A program made the position numbers and the translations under genes. 64,000 bases of DNA from Clostridioides difficile_D (GTDB lineage: Bacteria; Bacillota; Clostridia; Peptostreptococcales; Peptostreptococcaceae), in the NCBI GenBank assembly GCA_945861085.1, contig OX244046.1:62001-126000 (forward strand). The letters are read 5' to 3'. The notes under the pieces were generated by a model. That model did no database searches. It was not told where the DNA came from and saw nothing but the letters and a program-made list of their open reading frames with translations. Shown in pieces: positions 8,720 through 17,391 of this stretch. Each line of letters begins with the position of its first letter. Position 1 is the first letter of the stretch.

Positions 8720-8735
8720 TGGCATATAAGTTGCT
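8720..8735 (+). promoter_or_regulatory. sigma-54 (-24/-12) promoter
   Basis: TGGCATATAAGTTGCT matches the sigma-54 consensus TGGCACRNNNNTTGCW except for one base (T for C in the -24 element), with the correct GG-to-GC spacing (GG 8721-8722, GC 8733-8734). It lies 30 bases before the ATG of a sigma-54 activator, which suggests autoregulation and sigma-54 control of the whole PTS operon. Confidence 0.75.
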
Positions 8736-8765
8736 ATATAAAGAGTAAGGAGGGAACAATTATAA

Positions 8766-11714
8766 ATGAGGCAAAGAATAAAAAATTTAATCGAAAATGA
8801 AGATAAGAAAAATCCTTTAACAGATGAAGCGATTTCAAGTATGTTAAATATTCGAAGAGAAGATGTTACCTTTTTGAGAAATGAGTTAAAAATAGAAGAT
8901 TCAAGGCAAAGAAGAAAAGTTGTTTTAATTAAAGCTATAAAAGATATTTTAAAAGAAGAAAAAACTATAAATAAAAATGATATAACAAGAAGATTAAACA
9001 GCATTGGGTTTACAGTATCAAGATTTACAGTCATACAGTATATAAAAGAGATTCAAGATTCTGAGGATTTGAGACATGATAAAGAAAGTAGTGATAAAAA
9101 AGAAAAATTAAACAATACTGGAGAAAATACAGATATAGCATTTGATAAATTAATAGGCAGTAATGGTAGCTTAAGTACAATTATAAAACTAGCTAAAGCA
9201 GCCATACTCTATCCACCTCATGGTCTTCATACTATCATTATGGGACCAACTGGTGTTGGAAAGAGTGAGTTAGCAGAGTGTATGTATAAATTTGCAATAG
9301 AATCATCTAGATTTCCTAAGAATGCACCATTTATAGTTTTTAATGCAGCAGACTATTCAGAAAATCCACAGCTTTTGTTATCACAATTATTTGGGCATGT
9401 TAAGGGTGCTTTTACAGGCGCTGATGAGACCAAAGAAGGATTAGTATCAAAAGCAGATGGAGGAATATTGTTTATAGATGAAATACATAGATTACCTCAT
9501 GAAGGTCAAGAAATACTATTTCAATTGATTGATAAAGGGATGGTCAGAAAGTTAGGCGAAACAAAGCTAACAAATAAAATAGATGTAATGATTATTTCAG
9601 CGACTTCTGAGCCAATAGATTCTCATTTACTTAACACATTTAAAAGACGTATACCTGTAACAATTGAAATACCAGAATTAGTTGCAAGACCATTAAATGA
9701 AAGGTTTGACATTATAAACAACTTCTTCTTAATAGAAGCTCAAAGAATGGGAGCAAACATACATATAAAATCAGATGTACTAAAAGCCCTTATGCTTTAC
9801 GATTGTATAGGTAATGTTGGTCAACTTAGAAGTGATATTCAAGTAGCTTGTGCTAGGGGATTATTAAACCAACTTACAAACAAACAGAAAGAAGTAAATA
9901 TAAGCATATCAGATGTGCCTGGATATGTTAAGCAAGGTCTTATAAAAATCAGAAACTGTAGGGGTAAAATAGAAAATTATGTAGATGGGGATTTACTTAT
10001 AGACTCAAATCTTCAGGGTGAAATAGAAAAGAAAAATGAAGACATATATACTTTTCCAGATGAAATATACAAACTTACTGAAAGAAGACATATTGATTTG
10101 TTAGAGCAAGGTTTAGATTTTGATGTTATAAATAGAATCGTTGGAGGAGAATTAGAAAGTTGTATTCAAAAATATATAAAACAAGTTAAAAAAGTTTCAA
10201 TTAGTAATAATCTTCCAGATATAAGTCCAATTGTTGGAAAATATATCGTAGAGCTGACTTATGAAGTAATCAAAATAGCATCACAATACCTTGATTCATT
10301 AGAGGCAAATCTACATTTATGTTTAGCAGTTCACTTAAAAGCAGCTTTTGAGAGATTAAAAGAAGGTAAAGTAATATCAAATGCCCATTTGAAAGAAATA
10401 ATAGGAAATTATCCATTAGAGTATTCTGTAGCAGAAAAGGTAGCACAACACCTAAGAGAAAGATATAACATAAATTTACCAAAAGAAGAAATAGGTATAA
10501 TAGCAATATATTTTAAAATGAGTAGCAGAAGAGATATATCAGAACAAAAAAAGATAGGTGTACTTCTTATGGCTCACGGAAGAGTAGCATCATCTGTATG
10601 TGAGGTTACAAATAAACTATTAGGAATTAATCATGCAAGGTATTTAGATATGCCATTTGAGAAGAAACCAGAAGAAATGATTGAAGAAGCTACTACAGTA
10701 ATAAAAAATATTGATGAAGGCAGAGGTGTAATTATACTAGTCGATATGGGTTCACTTTCATATTTTGGAGATATTATCTCTGGAAAAACTGGAATTAATA
10801 TAAGGACAATATCTAGATTTGACACATTGCTTTCTATAGAAGTTATACGAAGAGCAGTTCTGCCAGATTTAACAATAGACGAAATAGTTGATGAAGTTAA
10901 AAGTATAGAACCACAAGTAAAAGAAAAAGTCAGTAAATATAATAATACAAAAGTGGATTCTAGAAGACCTATAATTTTAACATTATGTATTACTGGATTA
11001 GGGGGAGCTTGTAAAATAAAAAAAATATTAGAGGAAAATATTAAAGGTATAAATGAAAAGGTTGATATAGAACCTATAGGTATGATTGAATATCCAAGTA
11101 TTGATTTAGAGATAAAACAAATAAGTAATGATAAAAATGTAATTGCTATAGTTGGAACAATTGACCCTCAGATAGCAAATATTCCTTTTTTTAGTCTAGT
11201 AGACATAGATGATAAAGCAAAATTAAATCAGATAAACAACTTAATTGATACAAACAAAACTGTTGAAACAAATAAAAAGTATGAATTATCGGATTTAATA
11301 CATAAAGAAGATATATTTGTAGATTTACAAGCTAAATCAAAAGAAGAAGTTCTAAAGTATATGAGCAAAAAACTTAGAGAGAAAGGTTATGTGACAAAAA
11401 ACTTCTATAAAAAAGTAGTGGAAAGAGATAACCTATTTCCGACTGAATTATCAGATGGAATAGCAATACCTCATACAGACGGAATTGATGTGATTAGACC
11501 AGCTATAAGTATAGCTATTTTGAAAAATCCTATTATATGGAGTAAAAATAAAGTGAAGATAATACTTTTATTAGCTGTGGACCAAAAGTGTTTTAATCCA
11601 TTAAGCACTCTACTCTCATTTATAGAAACAGATGAATTTAAGCAGATAAAAAACATTAAAGATAGAGATTTTATTAGGGAGATGATATTAGATGGAGTCA
11701 ATGCAAATAATTAG
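8766..11714 (+). CDS. LevR-type sigma-54-dependent transcriptional activator with PTS regulatory domains
   Basis: A 982-residue bacterial enhancer-binding protein. Domains in order: N-terminal winged-helix-like DNA-binding part (1-100); AAA+ domain (about 125-370) with Walker A GPTGVGKSE (160-168), the sigma-54-contacting GAFTGA loop (214-219) and Walker B ILFIDE (234-239); one PRD around His517/His523; a mannose-type EIIA domain with His604 in LLMAHGR; a galactitol-type EIIB-like domain; and a C-terminal fructose/Ntr-type EIIA domain with His903 in AIPHTDG. Phosphorylation by HPr and the cognate EIIB would tune it to sugar supply. LevR proper ends in a second PRD; here an EIIA domain ends the protein. 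It overlaps the next PTS gene by 23 bases, so it surely regulates that operon. Confidence 0.9.
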   Translation: MRQRIKNLIENEDKKNPLTDEAISSMLNIRREDVTFLRNELKIEDSRQRRKVVLIKAIKDILKEEKTINKNDITRRLNSIGFTVSRFTVIQYIKEIQDSEDLRHDKESSDKKEKLNNTGENTDIAFDKLIGSNGSLSTIIKLAKAAILYPPHGLHTIIMGPTGVGKSELAECMYKFAIESSRFPKNAPFIVFNAADYSENPQLLLSQLFGHVKGAFTGADETKEGLVSKADGGILFIDEIHRLPHEGQEILFQLIDKGMVRKLGETKLTNKIDVMIISATSEPIDSHLLNTFKRRIPVTIEIPELVARPLNERFDIINNFFLIEAQRMGANIHIKSDVLKALMLYDCIGNVGQLRSDIQVACARGLLNQLTNKQKEVNISISDVPGYVKQGLIKIRNCRGKIENYVDGDLLIDSNLQGEIEKKNEDIYTFPDEIYKLTERRHIDLLEQGLDFDVINRIVGGELESCIQKYIKQVKKVSISNNLPDISPIVGKYIVELTYEVIKIASQYLDSLEANLHLCLAVHLKAAFERLKEGKVISNAHLKEIIGNYPLEYSVAEKVAQHLRERYNINLPKEEIGIIAIYFKMSSRRDISEQKKIGVLLMAHGRVASSVCEVTNKLLGINHARYLDMPFEKKPEEMIEEATTVIKNIDEGRGVIILVDMGSLSYFGDIISGKTGINIRTISRFDTLLSIEVIRRAVLPDLTIDEIVDEVKSIEPQVKEKVSKYNNTKVDSRRPIILTLCITGLGGACKIKKILEENIKGINEKVDIEPIGMIEYPSIDLEIKQISNDKNVIAIVGTIDPQIANIPFFSLVDIDDKAKLNQINNLIDTNKTVETNKKYELSDLIHKEDIFVDLQAKSKEEVLKYMSKKLREKGYVTKNFYKKVVERDNLFPTELSDGIAIPHTDGIDVIRPAISIAILKNPIIWSKNKVKIILLLAVDQKCFNPLSTLLSFIETDEFKQIKNIKDRDFIREMILDGVNANN

Positions 11715-12156
11715 TAGTAATTTAATTTTTAAAGATATTGAAGTATCTAACAATGAAGATGCATTAAAGTTTTTGGGACAACGTTTGTTTGATAAACAGT
11801 ATGTAAAAGAAAGCTACATACAAGCTGTTGTAGCAAGAGAAAAAAAGTATGCTACAGGGTTACCAACAGAAATATATGGAGTGGCAATACCCCATACAGA
11901 TATAGTACATGTAAATGAGCCAGGGATAGCAATTGGGATACTGAATAAACCTGTAAAATTTATAATGATGGGTACAGAAGATACTGAAATTGATGTAAAA
12001 GTTATATTTATGTTAGCAGTAAAAGAGCCACAAGAACAATTGCAATTATTAGAAAAACTTATGACTATATTTCAGGATGAGGGTATTCTAAATAATATTG
12101 TTGACTTAAGTGAAGAAAGTGTGAGTGACTTATTAAATTCTAAACTTAAAAATTAA
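11692..12156 (+). CDS. PTS system, galactitol-family EIIA component
   Basis: A 154-residue cytoplasmic phosphocarrier of the type-2 EIIA fold. The phospho-accepting His68 lies in GVAIPHTD. It takes phosphate from HPr and passes it to EIIB. The start at ATG 11692 lies inside the end of the activator gene, with AGGGAG 10 bases before it; the overlap implies translational coupling. It resembles the C-terminal domain of the upstream activator (same IPHTD motif and ERxxLxPTxL/EKKYATGLPTE segment), so that domain probably arose by duplication or fusion. The sugar is not assignable from this subunit. Confidence 0.87.
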   Translation: MESMQIISSNLIFKDIEVSNNEDALKFLGQRLFDKQYVKESYIQAVVAREKKYATGLPTEIYGVAIPHTDIVHVNEPGIAIGILNKPVKFIMMGTEDTEIDVKVIFMLAVKEPQEQLQLLEKLMTIFQDEGILNNIVDLSEESVSDLLNSKLKN

Positions 12157-12251
12157 ACATGTAAAGTATATTAAAAAATATAAAAAGGTCATTGAAGATT
12201 TCTAACTATAGGTATCTTTAAAATAAAATAATTTTAATGGAGGTGAATAAT

Positions 12252-12539
12252 GTGACTAAAAAGATATTAGTTGCATGTGGAACAGGAGTATGTACTTCAA
12301 CAATTGCTATAAACAAATTAAAGAAAGCACTTCAAGACATTGGTAAATTGGATATGGTTAATATTACACAATGTAAAGTAGTAGAAGTTGCATCAAAAGC
12401 ACCTGACTATGATTTAATAATTTGTACTACACAAGTGTCTAGCAGTATAAAAACACCTGTGATAAATGGATTACCTTTTTTAACTGGTATTGGAATGGAT
12501 AAATTAATCAGAGATGTATTGGAAAAATTAGAATTATAA
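12252..12539 (+). CDS. PTS system, galactitol-family EIIB component
   Basis: A 95-residue EIIB with the phosphocysteine P-loop ILVACGTGVCTSTIA near the N-terminus (active Cys9). I place the start at GTG 12252 because GGAGGT sits 7 bases before it; the in-frame ATG 12237 overlaps that site. It carries phosphate from EIIA to the incoming sugar at EIIC. An 80-base AT-rich gap separates it from the EIIA gene, and a perfect hairpin separates it from the EIIC gene, which may adjust the relative amounts of soluble and membrane subunits. Confidence 0.88.
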   Translation: MTKKILVACGTGVCTSTIAINKLKKALQDIGKLDMVNITQCKVVEVASKAPDYDLIICTTQVSSSIKTPVINGLPFLTGIGMDKLIRDVLEKLEL

Positions 12540-12560
12540 TTTGAACTTTTAAGGAACATG

Positions 12561-12587
12561 GTCTCTAAAATTTTCAGTTTTAGAGAC
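12561..12587 (+). other. intercistronic hairpin between EIIB and EIIC genes
   Basis: A perfect 10-bp stem (GTCTCTAAAA at 12561-12570, TTTTAGAGAC at 12578-12587) with a 7-nt loop. No T-run follows, so it is likely an mRNA processing or stability element inside the operon. Confidence 0.65.
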
Positions 12588-12615
12588 TGAAAATCAAATA
12601 GTGGAGGGAATTTAT

Positions 12616-13971
12616 ATGGAGATATTAAATTTCATTGTTGGTCTAGGCGCACAAGTAATGATGCCAATAATAATATGTATTTTTGGTTTGATATTAGGTA
12701 CGAAACTTGGAAAATCTTTAAGAGCTGGTTTAACTGTGGGAGTTGGGTTTATAGGTCTTAATACTATTATAGCTTTGTTGACAGATAACTTAGGTCCAGC
12801 TACACAACAAATGGTAAAGAATTTAGGGTTAAGTTTATCAATAATAGATGTAGGTTGGCCAGCAGCATCGGCTATAGCATTTGCATCAACAGTAGGAGCC
12901 TTAATTATTCCAATAGGTCTTGTGGTAAATATAGTTATGCTAATTACTAATACTACTCAAACTGTTGATGTAGATATATGGGACTATTGGCATTTTGCTT
13001 TTACAGGAGCTTTAGTAGCAGGTGCTACTCAAAGTATAGCATGGGGAGTATTTGCAGCAGTAGCAAATATGGTAATTGTATTGGTAATGGCAGACTTAAC
13101 TGCTCCAGGTATAGAGGAATATTTGGGGATGCCCGGTATATCTCTTCCTCATGGATTTACACAGGCATTTGTTCCAATTGCTATAGTAGTAAATAAATTA
13201 TTGGACTTAATACCAGGTATAAATAAGATTGAGATAAATGCTGATACATTACAGAAAAAGTTTGGATTATTTGGAGAACCTCTAATAATGGGGTCTGTAA
13301 TAGGTGTAATAATTGGTATTGCTGCGAAATATGATGTAAAAGGCATATTACAATTGGGTGTAACTATGGGAGCTGTATTAATATTAATTCCAAAGATGGC
13401 GGCATTATTAATGGAAGGATTATTACCAGTATCAGAAGCTGCACAGGAATTTATTGAGAAGAGATTTAAAAATAGAGGTAAGATTTATATAGGTTTAGAT
13501 TCAGCAGTAGGAATAGGTCATCCTGTTACATTGTCAGTTGCATTAGTGTTGGTTCCTTTGACTATACTTATAGCAGCTATATTGCCAGGGAATAAAGTTT
13601 TGCCATTTGCAGATTTAGCAGTAATTCCATTTGCACTTGTATTAATTGTTCCAATTACAAAAGGAAATGTATTTAGAACATTAATAATAGGAATAATTAT
13701 AATTACTTCTGGGTTATTAATCGCGACTAATTTAGCTCCATTATTTACCCAAATGGCTCTAAATGCTAGCTTTAAAATGCCTGAAGGAGCAACTATGATT
13801 TCAAGTATTTGTGATGGTGCGAATCCATTGAGCTGGATATTCGTAAAAATTATGAATTATAAAGTTATTGGAGGAGTAGTTTTTGGAGTTATAGCTTTAG
13901 GAATGGCTATTTATAATAGAAATAGAATAATAAATGAAAATAAAAAATTATCTTTAGAAGAAGAAGTCTAA
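12616..13971 (+). CDS. PTS system, galactitol-family EIIC permease
   Basis: A 451-residue membrane permease with about 10-12 hydrophobic segments. Family hallmarks are LGAQVMMPIIICIFGLILG at the N-terminus, GLTVGVGFIGLN, and the central KRFKNRGKIYIGLDSAVGIGHP segment close to the GatC consensus. It binds and translocates the sugar or polyol while EIIB phosphorylates it. The ATG at 12616 is preferred over GTG 12601 because GGAGGG lies 7 bases upstream of the ATG. GatC relatives move galactitol, arabitol, ribulose-type or unknown substrates; the adjoining class II aldolase hints at a ketose or polyol yielding a ketose 1-phosphate. Confidence 0.88.
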   Translation: MEILNFIVGLGAQVMMPIIICIFGLILGTKLGKSLRAGLTVGVGFIGLNTIIALLTDNLGPATQQMVKNLGLSLSIIDVGWPAASAIAFASTVGALIIPIGLVVNIVMLITNTTQTVDVDIWDYWHFAFTGALVAGATQSIAWGVFAAVANMVIVLVMADLTAPGIEEYLGMPGISLPHGFTQAFVPIAIVVNKLLDLIPGINKIEINADTLQKKFGLFGEPLIMGSVIGVIIGIAAKYDVKGILQLGVTMGAVLILIPKMAALLMEGLLPVSEAAQEFIEKRFKNRGKIYIGLDSAVGIGHPVTLSVALVLVPLTILIAAILPGNKVLPFADLAVIPFALVLIVPITKGNVFRTLIIGIIIITSGLLIATNLAPLFTQMALNASFKMPEGATMISSICDGANPLSWIFVKIMNYKVIGGVVFGVIALGMAIYNRNRIINENKKLSLEEEV

Positions 13972-14000
13972 AAACAACTTCATTAAGGAGTGTATGAATT

Positions 14001-14474
14001 ATGGAAAAGTATAAATATGATTCTAAAAGGTACTTACTTAGTGTTACAATACCAGGATTTTTTATGATTTTAATATTGATTTATGCACTGTTTAATAATT
14101 ATATAAATTTCAGTGTGAATATATATAGTTTGTTAATAATTGTTTGTACTTATAGTATATTCAATACTTTTATATCATCAAGTACTCCTAAAGAAATTAT
14201 TATTGATAGCAAATGTATACATTTTATCTCATTTATGACTACACATAAGTATGAAATTAAAGATATAGAAAAGATAAGAATAAGAGAATTTTATAATAAA
14301 AAAATTTATCTAAAAATTAATGATGGAAGCCTTTTTAAAGGTAGATATTGGATAAGAACAAATATGTTTAATAATAGTATAGAATTATATGATTATTTTG
14401 TTGAGTTAGAAGAGTACTTATATCCAGAATCATTAAAGTTTAGAAATAAAGCACTCAAGAATAAGAGGGTATAA
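14001..14474 (+). CDS. small membrane protein of unknown function
   Basis: I do not recognise this 157-residue protein. Two hydrophobic segments (about residues 12-30 and 38-60) form an N-terminal membrane hairpin. The soluble C-terminal half alternates beta-like stretches (PKEIIIDSKCIHFISF, KIRIREFYNKKIYLKINDGS), resembling the bacterial PH-like domains found after two membrane helices. It ends in a basic stretch (KFRNKALKNKRV). AAGGAGT precedes ATG 14001, 29 bases after the EIIC gene, so it is probably in the PTS operon. A regulatory or sensing role would be a guess. Confidence 0.7.
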   Translation: MEKYKYDSKRYLLSVTIPGFFMILILIYALFNNYINFSVNIYSLLIIVCTYSIFNTFISSSTPKEIIIDSKCIHFISFMTTHKYEIKDIEKIRIREFYNKKIYLKINDGSLFKGRYWIRTNMFNNSIELYDYFVELEEYLYPESLKFRNKALKNKRV

Positions 14475-14549
14475 AAAATTAAAAATGAAAATAGACGTAA
14501 TCTCTATTAATAAGGAGTAAATTTAAGTTTTATATTAAATTTTTGGAAT

Positions 14550-14567
14550 TTTCAATTAAAATTGAAA
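14550..14567. repeat. 18-bp palindrome before the aldolase gene
   Basis: TTTCAATT (14550-14557), AA, then AATTGAAA (14560-14567) form a perfect dyad 74 bp before the aldolase ATG. It could be an operator or a short hairpin; no promoter elements are clear around it. Confidence 0.45.
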
Positions 14568-14641
14568 CAAAATATCTAAGTGATTAAAACACAATTAGGA
14601 TGTATAAGGCTATATCTATAATGAATGGGAGGATTTAACTA

Positions 14642-15292
14642 ATGTTATTAGAAAAATTGAGAAAAGAAGTATTACAGGCATCTTTAGACCTTTTAAATTA
14701 TAATTTAGTGACATTAACAGGAGGAAATGTAAGCGGAAGAGATGAAGAAACTGGATATATAGCAATTACCCCAAGTGGAATGGATTATAGAAATCTTATA
14801 CCAAGTGATATTGTTATAGTGGATGCAGATGGAAATACTATAGATGGGAAATGGAAAGCATCAGTAGATTTACCAGACCACTTGTATATATATAAGCATA
14901 GAAAAGACATAAATAGTATAATTCATACACATTCTACATACTCAAGTTGTTTTGCTATTTTAAATGAACCTATAGCATGTGCAAGTACAACTCTTGCAAA
15001 TGAAGTAGGAGGTTCAGTACCAGTTGCAAAATTTTCACCACCAACATCCAACAAGATGGGAAAATGTGTTATTGAAGCAATTGGTGACAAAAGAGCATGT
15101 CTTTTAGCAAATCATGGCGTAATTGCAGTTGGTCCATCTGTAGGTCATGCTCTTACATCAGCTGTAATGTTAGAAGATTCAGCTAAAGTATATTACTTAG
15201 CAAAATCAATTGGTACACCAGTGTTATTACCAGATGAAGAAATTCAAAGAGCTAGAGATGTATTTTTTAATGTATATGGTCAGGATAAATAA
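14642..15292 (+). CDS. fucA: class II (zinc) aldolase, L-fuculose-phosphate aldolase family
   Basis: A 216-residue class II aldolase of the FucA/AraD fold. Zinc ligands are visible at His95 and His97 (IIHTHSTYSS) and in the later NHGVIAVG segment; the phosphate-binding loops TGGNVS (26-31) and TPSGM (43-47) are intact. The family cleaves ketose 1-phosphates to dihydroxyacetone phosphate plus an aldehyde (FucA) or epimerises ribulose 5-phosphate (AraD). At the position of the FucA catalytic Glu73, this protein appears to have Asp76 (KASVDLPDH), a conservative change. It follows the PTS genes by 167 bases and plausibly cleaves the sugar phosphate they deliver. The symbol marks the family, not a proven substrate. 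Confidence 0.78.
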   Translation: MLLEKLRKEVLQASLDLLNYNLVTLTGGNVSGRDEETGYIAITPSGMDYRNLIPSDIVIVDADGNTIDGKWKASVDLPDHLYIYKHRKDINSIIHTHSTYSSCFAILNEPIACASTTLANEVGGSVPVAKFSPPTSNKMGKCVIEAIGDKRACLLANHGVIAVGPSVGHALTSAVMLEDSAKVYYLAKSIGTPVLLPDEEIQRARDVFFNVYGQDK

Positions 15293-15469
15293 ACTAGATA
15301 AAATTTTAAAAGTAATGTGAAAATATAGATATTCAGTGATATTAAGAGAGTTTATAATGATATAATAAGTTTAATAGCTAAGAAATAAAATATGAAATCT
15401 AATAGTATATAAATTTATTTGAGTCTAAAATAAGCAATAAGATAAAATAAAAAAGGAGTCTATATTTCT

Positions 15470-16402
15470 ATGTATTACTTATTAAACAAAAGCACAAATC
15501 CTTACTTTAATTTAGCCTTAGAAGAATATCTATTTTTGAATGATAAATATAATGATGATATTATAATTATATGGAGAAATGAGGAATCTATTTTTATGGG
15601 TAAGAATCAAAATCCATATCAAGAAGTATATCATGATATTATTGAAAAGGGAGAAATTCCTATTTTAAGAAGAATATCTGGAGGAGGCACTGTTTATCAT
15701 GATTTAGGTAATATTAATATGTCATTCATACAAAAAGATAGACAGCTTCATGAGATAGATTTTCTGGAGCATACTAAGTTTATGCAAAATATGCTCTTAA
15801 CCTTAGGGCTAGATGTGTCTATAACTGAAAGAAAAGATTTATTTTTAAATGGGAAAAAAATTTCAGGCTCTGCACAGTCTATAAAAAGAAAAAATTCTCT
15901 TTATCATGGAACTCTTCTTTACGATTCAGACTTAAATAAGCTGACTAAATATCTAAATTCAAATAAATCAACTGAATCGAATGCAACTAAATCTGTTTCA
16001 AGTAAAGTGACAAATATTAATTTTTTGCTTGAAAAAGATATAAATTACTTTTTAGATTATTGTGTTGAATATTTAAAATCCAATATAAAAAATATAAAAG
16101 AACTTGAATTAGATGAAGAAGATGTTAAAAGCGTATACAATCTAGAAGAAGACAAATATAAAAAGATAGAGTGGACATATGGTAAAACACCTAAATTTCA
16201 AGTAGTGCTACCATTTCATGATGAGAGTAAAATCAATATACATGTTAACAAATGGAAGATATCAAAATTTTTTATTTCTTATGAGGATAACGTAATTAAT
16301 ATGGATAAGTTGTTAGAAGTGAATTTCTCTAAAGAAGAAATAAAAAATAGTATTTTAAAAAATTATCCACATTACATAGATTTAATTAATTTAATATTTT
16401 AA
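15470..16402 (+). CDS. lplA: lipoate-protein ligase
   Basis: A 310-residue ligase that activates lipoate with ATP and attaches it to lysines of lipoyl domains. Diagnostic motifs are RRISGGGTVYHDLGNINMSFI (about 62-82), KISGSAQSIKRKNSLYHGTLL with the adenylate-binding lysine (about 126-146), and a C-terminal accessory domain beginning WTYGKTPKF, typical of full-length LplA. AAAGGAGTC precedes ATG 15470. The only lipoyl domain in this window is on AcoL, so that protein, and any glycine cleavage H protein elsewhere, are likely targets. Confidence 0.92.
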   Translation: MYYLLNKSTNPYFNLALEEYLFLNDKYNDDIIIIWRNEESIFMGKNQNPYQEVYHDIIEKGEIPILRRISGGGTVYHDLGNINMSFIQKDRQLHEIDFLEHTKFMQNMLLTLGLDVSITERKDLFLNGKKISGSAQSIKRKNSLYHGTLLYDSDLNKLTKYLNSNKSTESNATKSVSSKVTNINFLLEKDINYFLDYCVEYLKSNIKNIKELELDEEDVKSVYNLEEDKYKKIEWTYGKTPKFQVVLPFHDESKINIHVNKWKISKFFISYEDNVINMDKLLEVNFSKEEIKNSILKNYPHYIDLINLIF

Positions 16403-16406
16403 TATA

Positions 16407-16452
16407 AAACCTCTAATTTGATAAAATTATCTTATATCAAACTGGAGGTTTT
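16407..16452 (+). terminator. intrinsic terminator after lplA
   Basis: A 17-bp imperfect stem (AAACCTCTAATTTGATA against TATCAAACTGGAGGTTT, one G-U pair and one mismatch) ends in a T-rich run, immediately after the lplA stop. Confidence 0.85.
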
Positions 16453-16677
16453 TAATATTTTTGCATATTAATAAACCATTACAAAGTTGTAAAATTAAAA
16501 ATAAGACTATTGAAAAATCAATATATATTGTAATAAATATACAAGTTTTTCATTAGCAAATAGACATTAACTATTTATACAACTGAAAATTTAATATATA
16601 ATTAATCAGATGGTTAAAATAAAAAATATTAAAAGTTTTAATAAATGATGGTTAAAAATAAAATACGAGGTGATACC

Positions 16678-17391
16678 ATGTATAGTGTTATAATTGTTGC
16701 GGCAGGAAGCGGAAGGAGAATGAACTTAGATATAAACAAACAGTTCATAAAATTAAGGGAAAAAGAAATTATTGCTCATACAATTCAAGTTTTTTATGAA
16801 AATATAAATATAGATGAAATAGTGGTATGTATAAAAAAAGAAGAAGAAGATTTTTTTAAAGAAAATATAATAAATAAGTATAACTTTAAGAATATAAAAA
16901 TCGCATATGGAGGAAAAGAAAGACAAGATTCTATATACAATGGCTTAAAAAAATTAGATAAAAATTGTGATATAGTACTTATTCATGATGGAGCAAGACC
17001 ATTTGTAGACCATAGAATAATTAACGAATCTATAAAGGTAGCTAAAGAAAAAAAGGCTGTAGTTGTAGGTGTTCCAGTAAGTGATACTATAAAAATAGTG
17101 TCAGATGGTACAGTACAAGAAACTCCAGAAAGAAGTTTGTTGTGGGCAGCGCAAACCCCTCAAACTTTTGAATATAATCTCATAATAGATGCTTATGAAC
17201 AAGCATATAAGAACAATTATTACGGTACTGATGACTCAATGTTGGTGGAAAATATAGGTCAAAATGTTACTATGGTAATGGGCTCTTATGAAAACATAAA
17301 AATAACTAGTCCAGAAGATTTAAATATAGCAGAACAAATATTAAATATGGAAAAAAGAGATGAAGTTAACAGTAGAAGGAGAATTATATGA
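16678..17391 (+). CDS. ispD: 2-C-methyl-D-erythritol 4-phosphate cytidylyltransferase
   Basis: Third enzyme of the MEP isoprenoid pathway; it couples MEP to CTP. The 237-residue product begins MYSVIIVAAGSGRRM, the CTP-binding loop, and has HDGARPFV and GVPVSDTIK, which bind MEP and metal. I place the start at ATG 16678 because ACGAGGTGAT lies just upstream; the in-frame ATG at 16645 has no site and adds 11 residues before the conserved start. Its TGA overlaps the ispF ATG (ATGA, 4 bases), so the two are coupled. Confidence 0.95.
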   Translation: MYSVIIVAAGSGRRMNLDINKQFIKLREKEIIAHTIQVFYENINIDEIVVCIKKEEEDFFKENIINKYNFKNIKIAYGGKERQDSIYNGLKKLDKNCDIVLIHDGARPFVDHRIINESIKVAKEKKAVVVGVPVSDTIKIVSDGTVQETPERSLLWAAQTPQTFEYNLIIDAYEQAYKNNYYGTDDSMLVENIGQNVTMVMGSYENIKITSPEDLNIAEQILNMEKRDEVNSRRRII

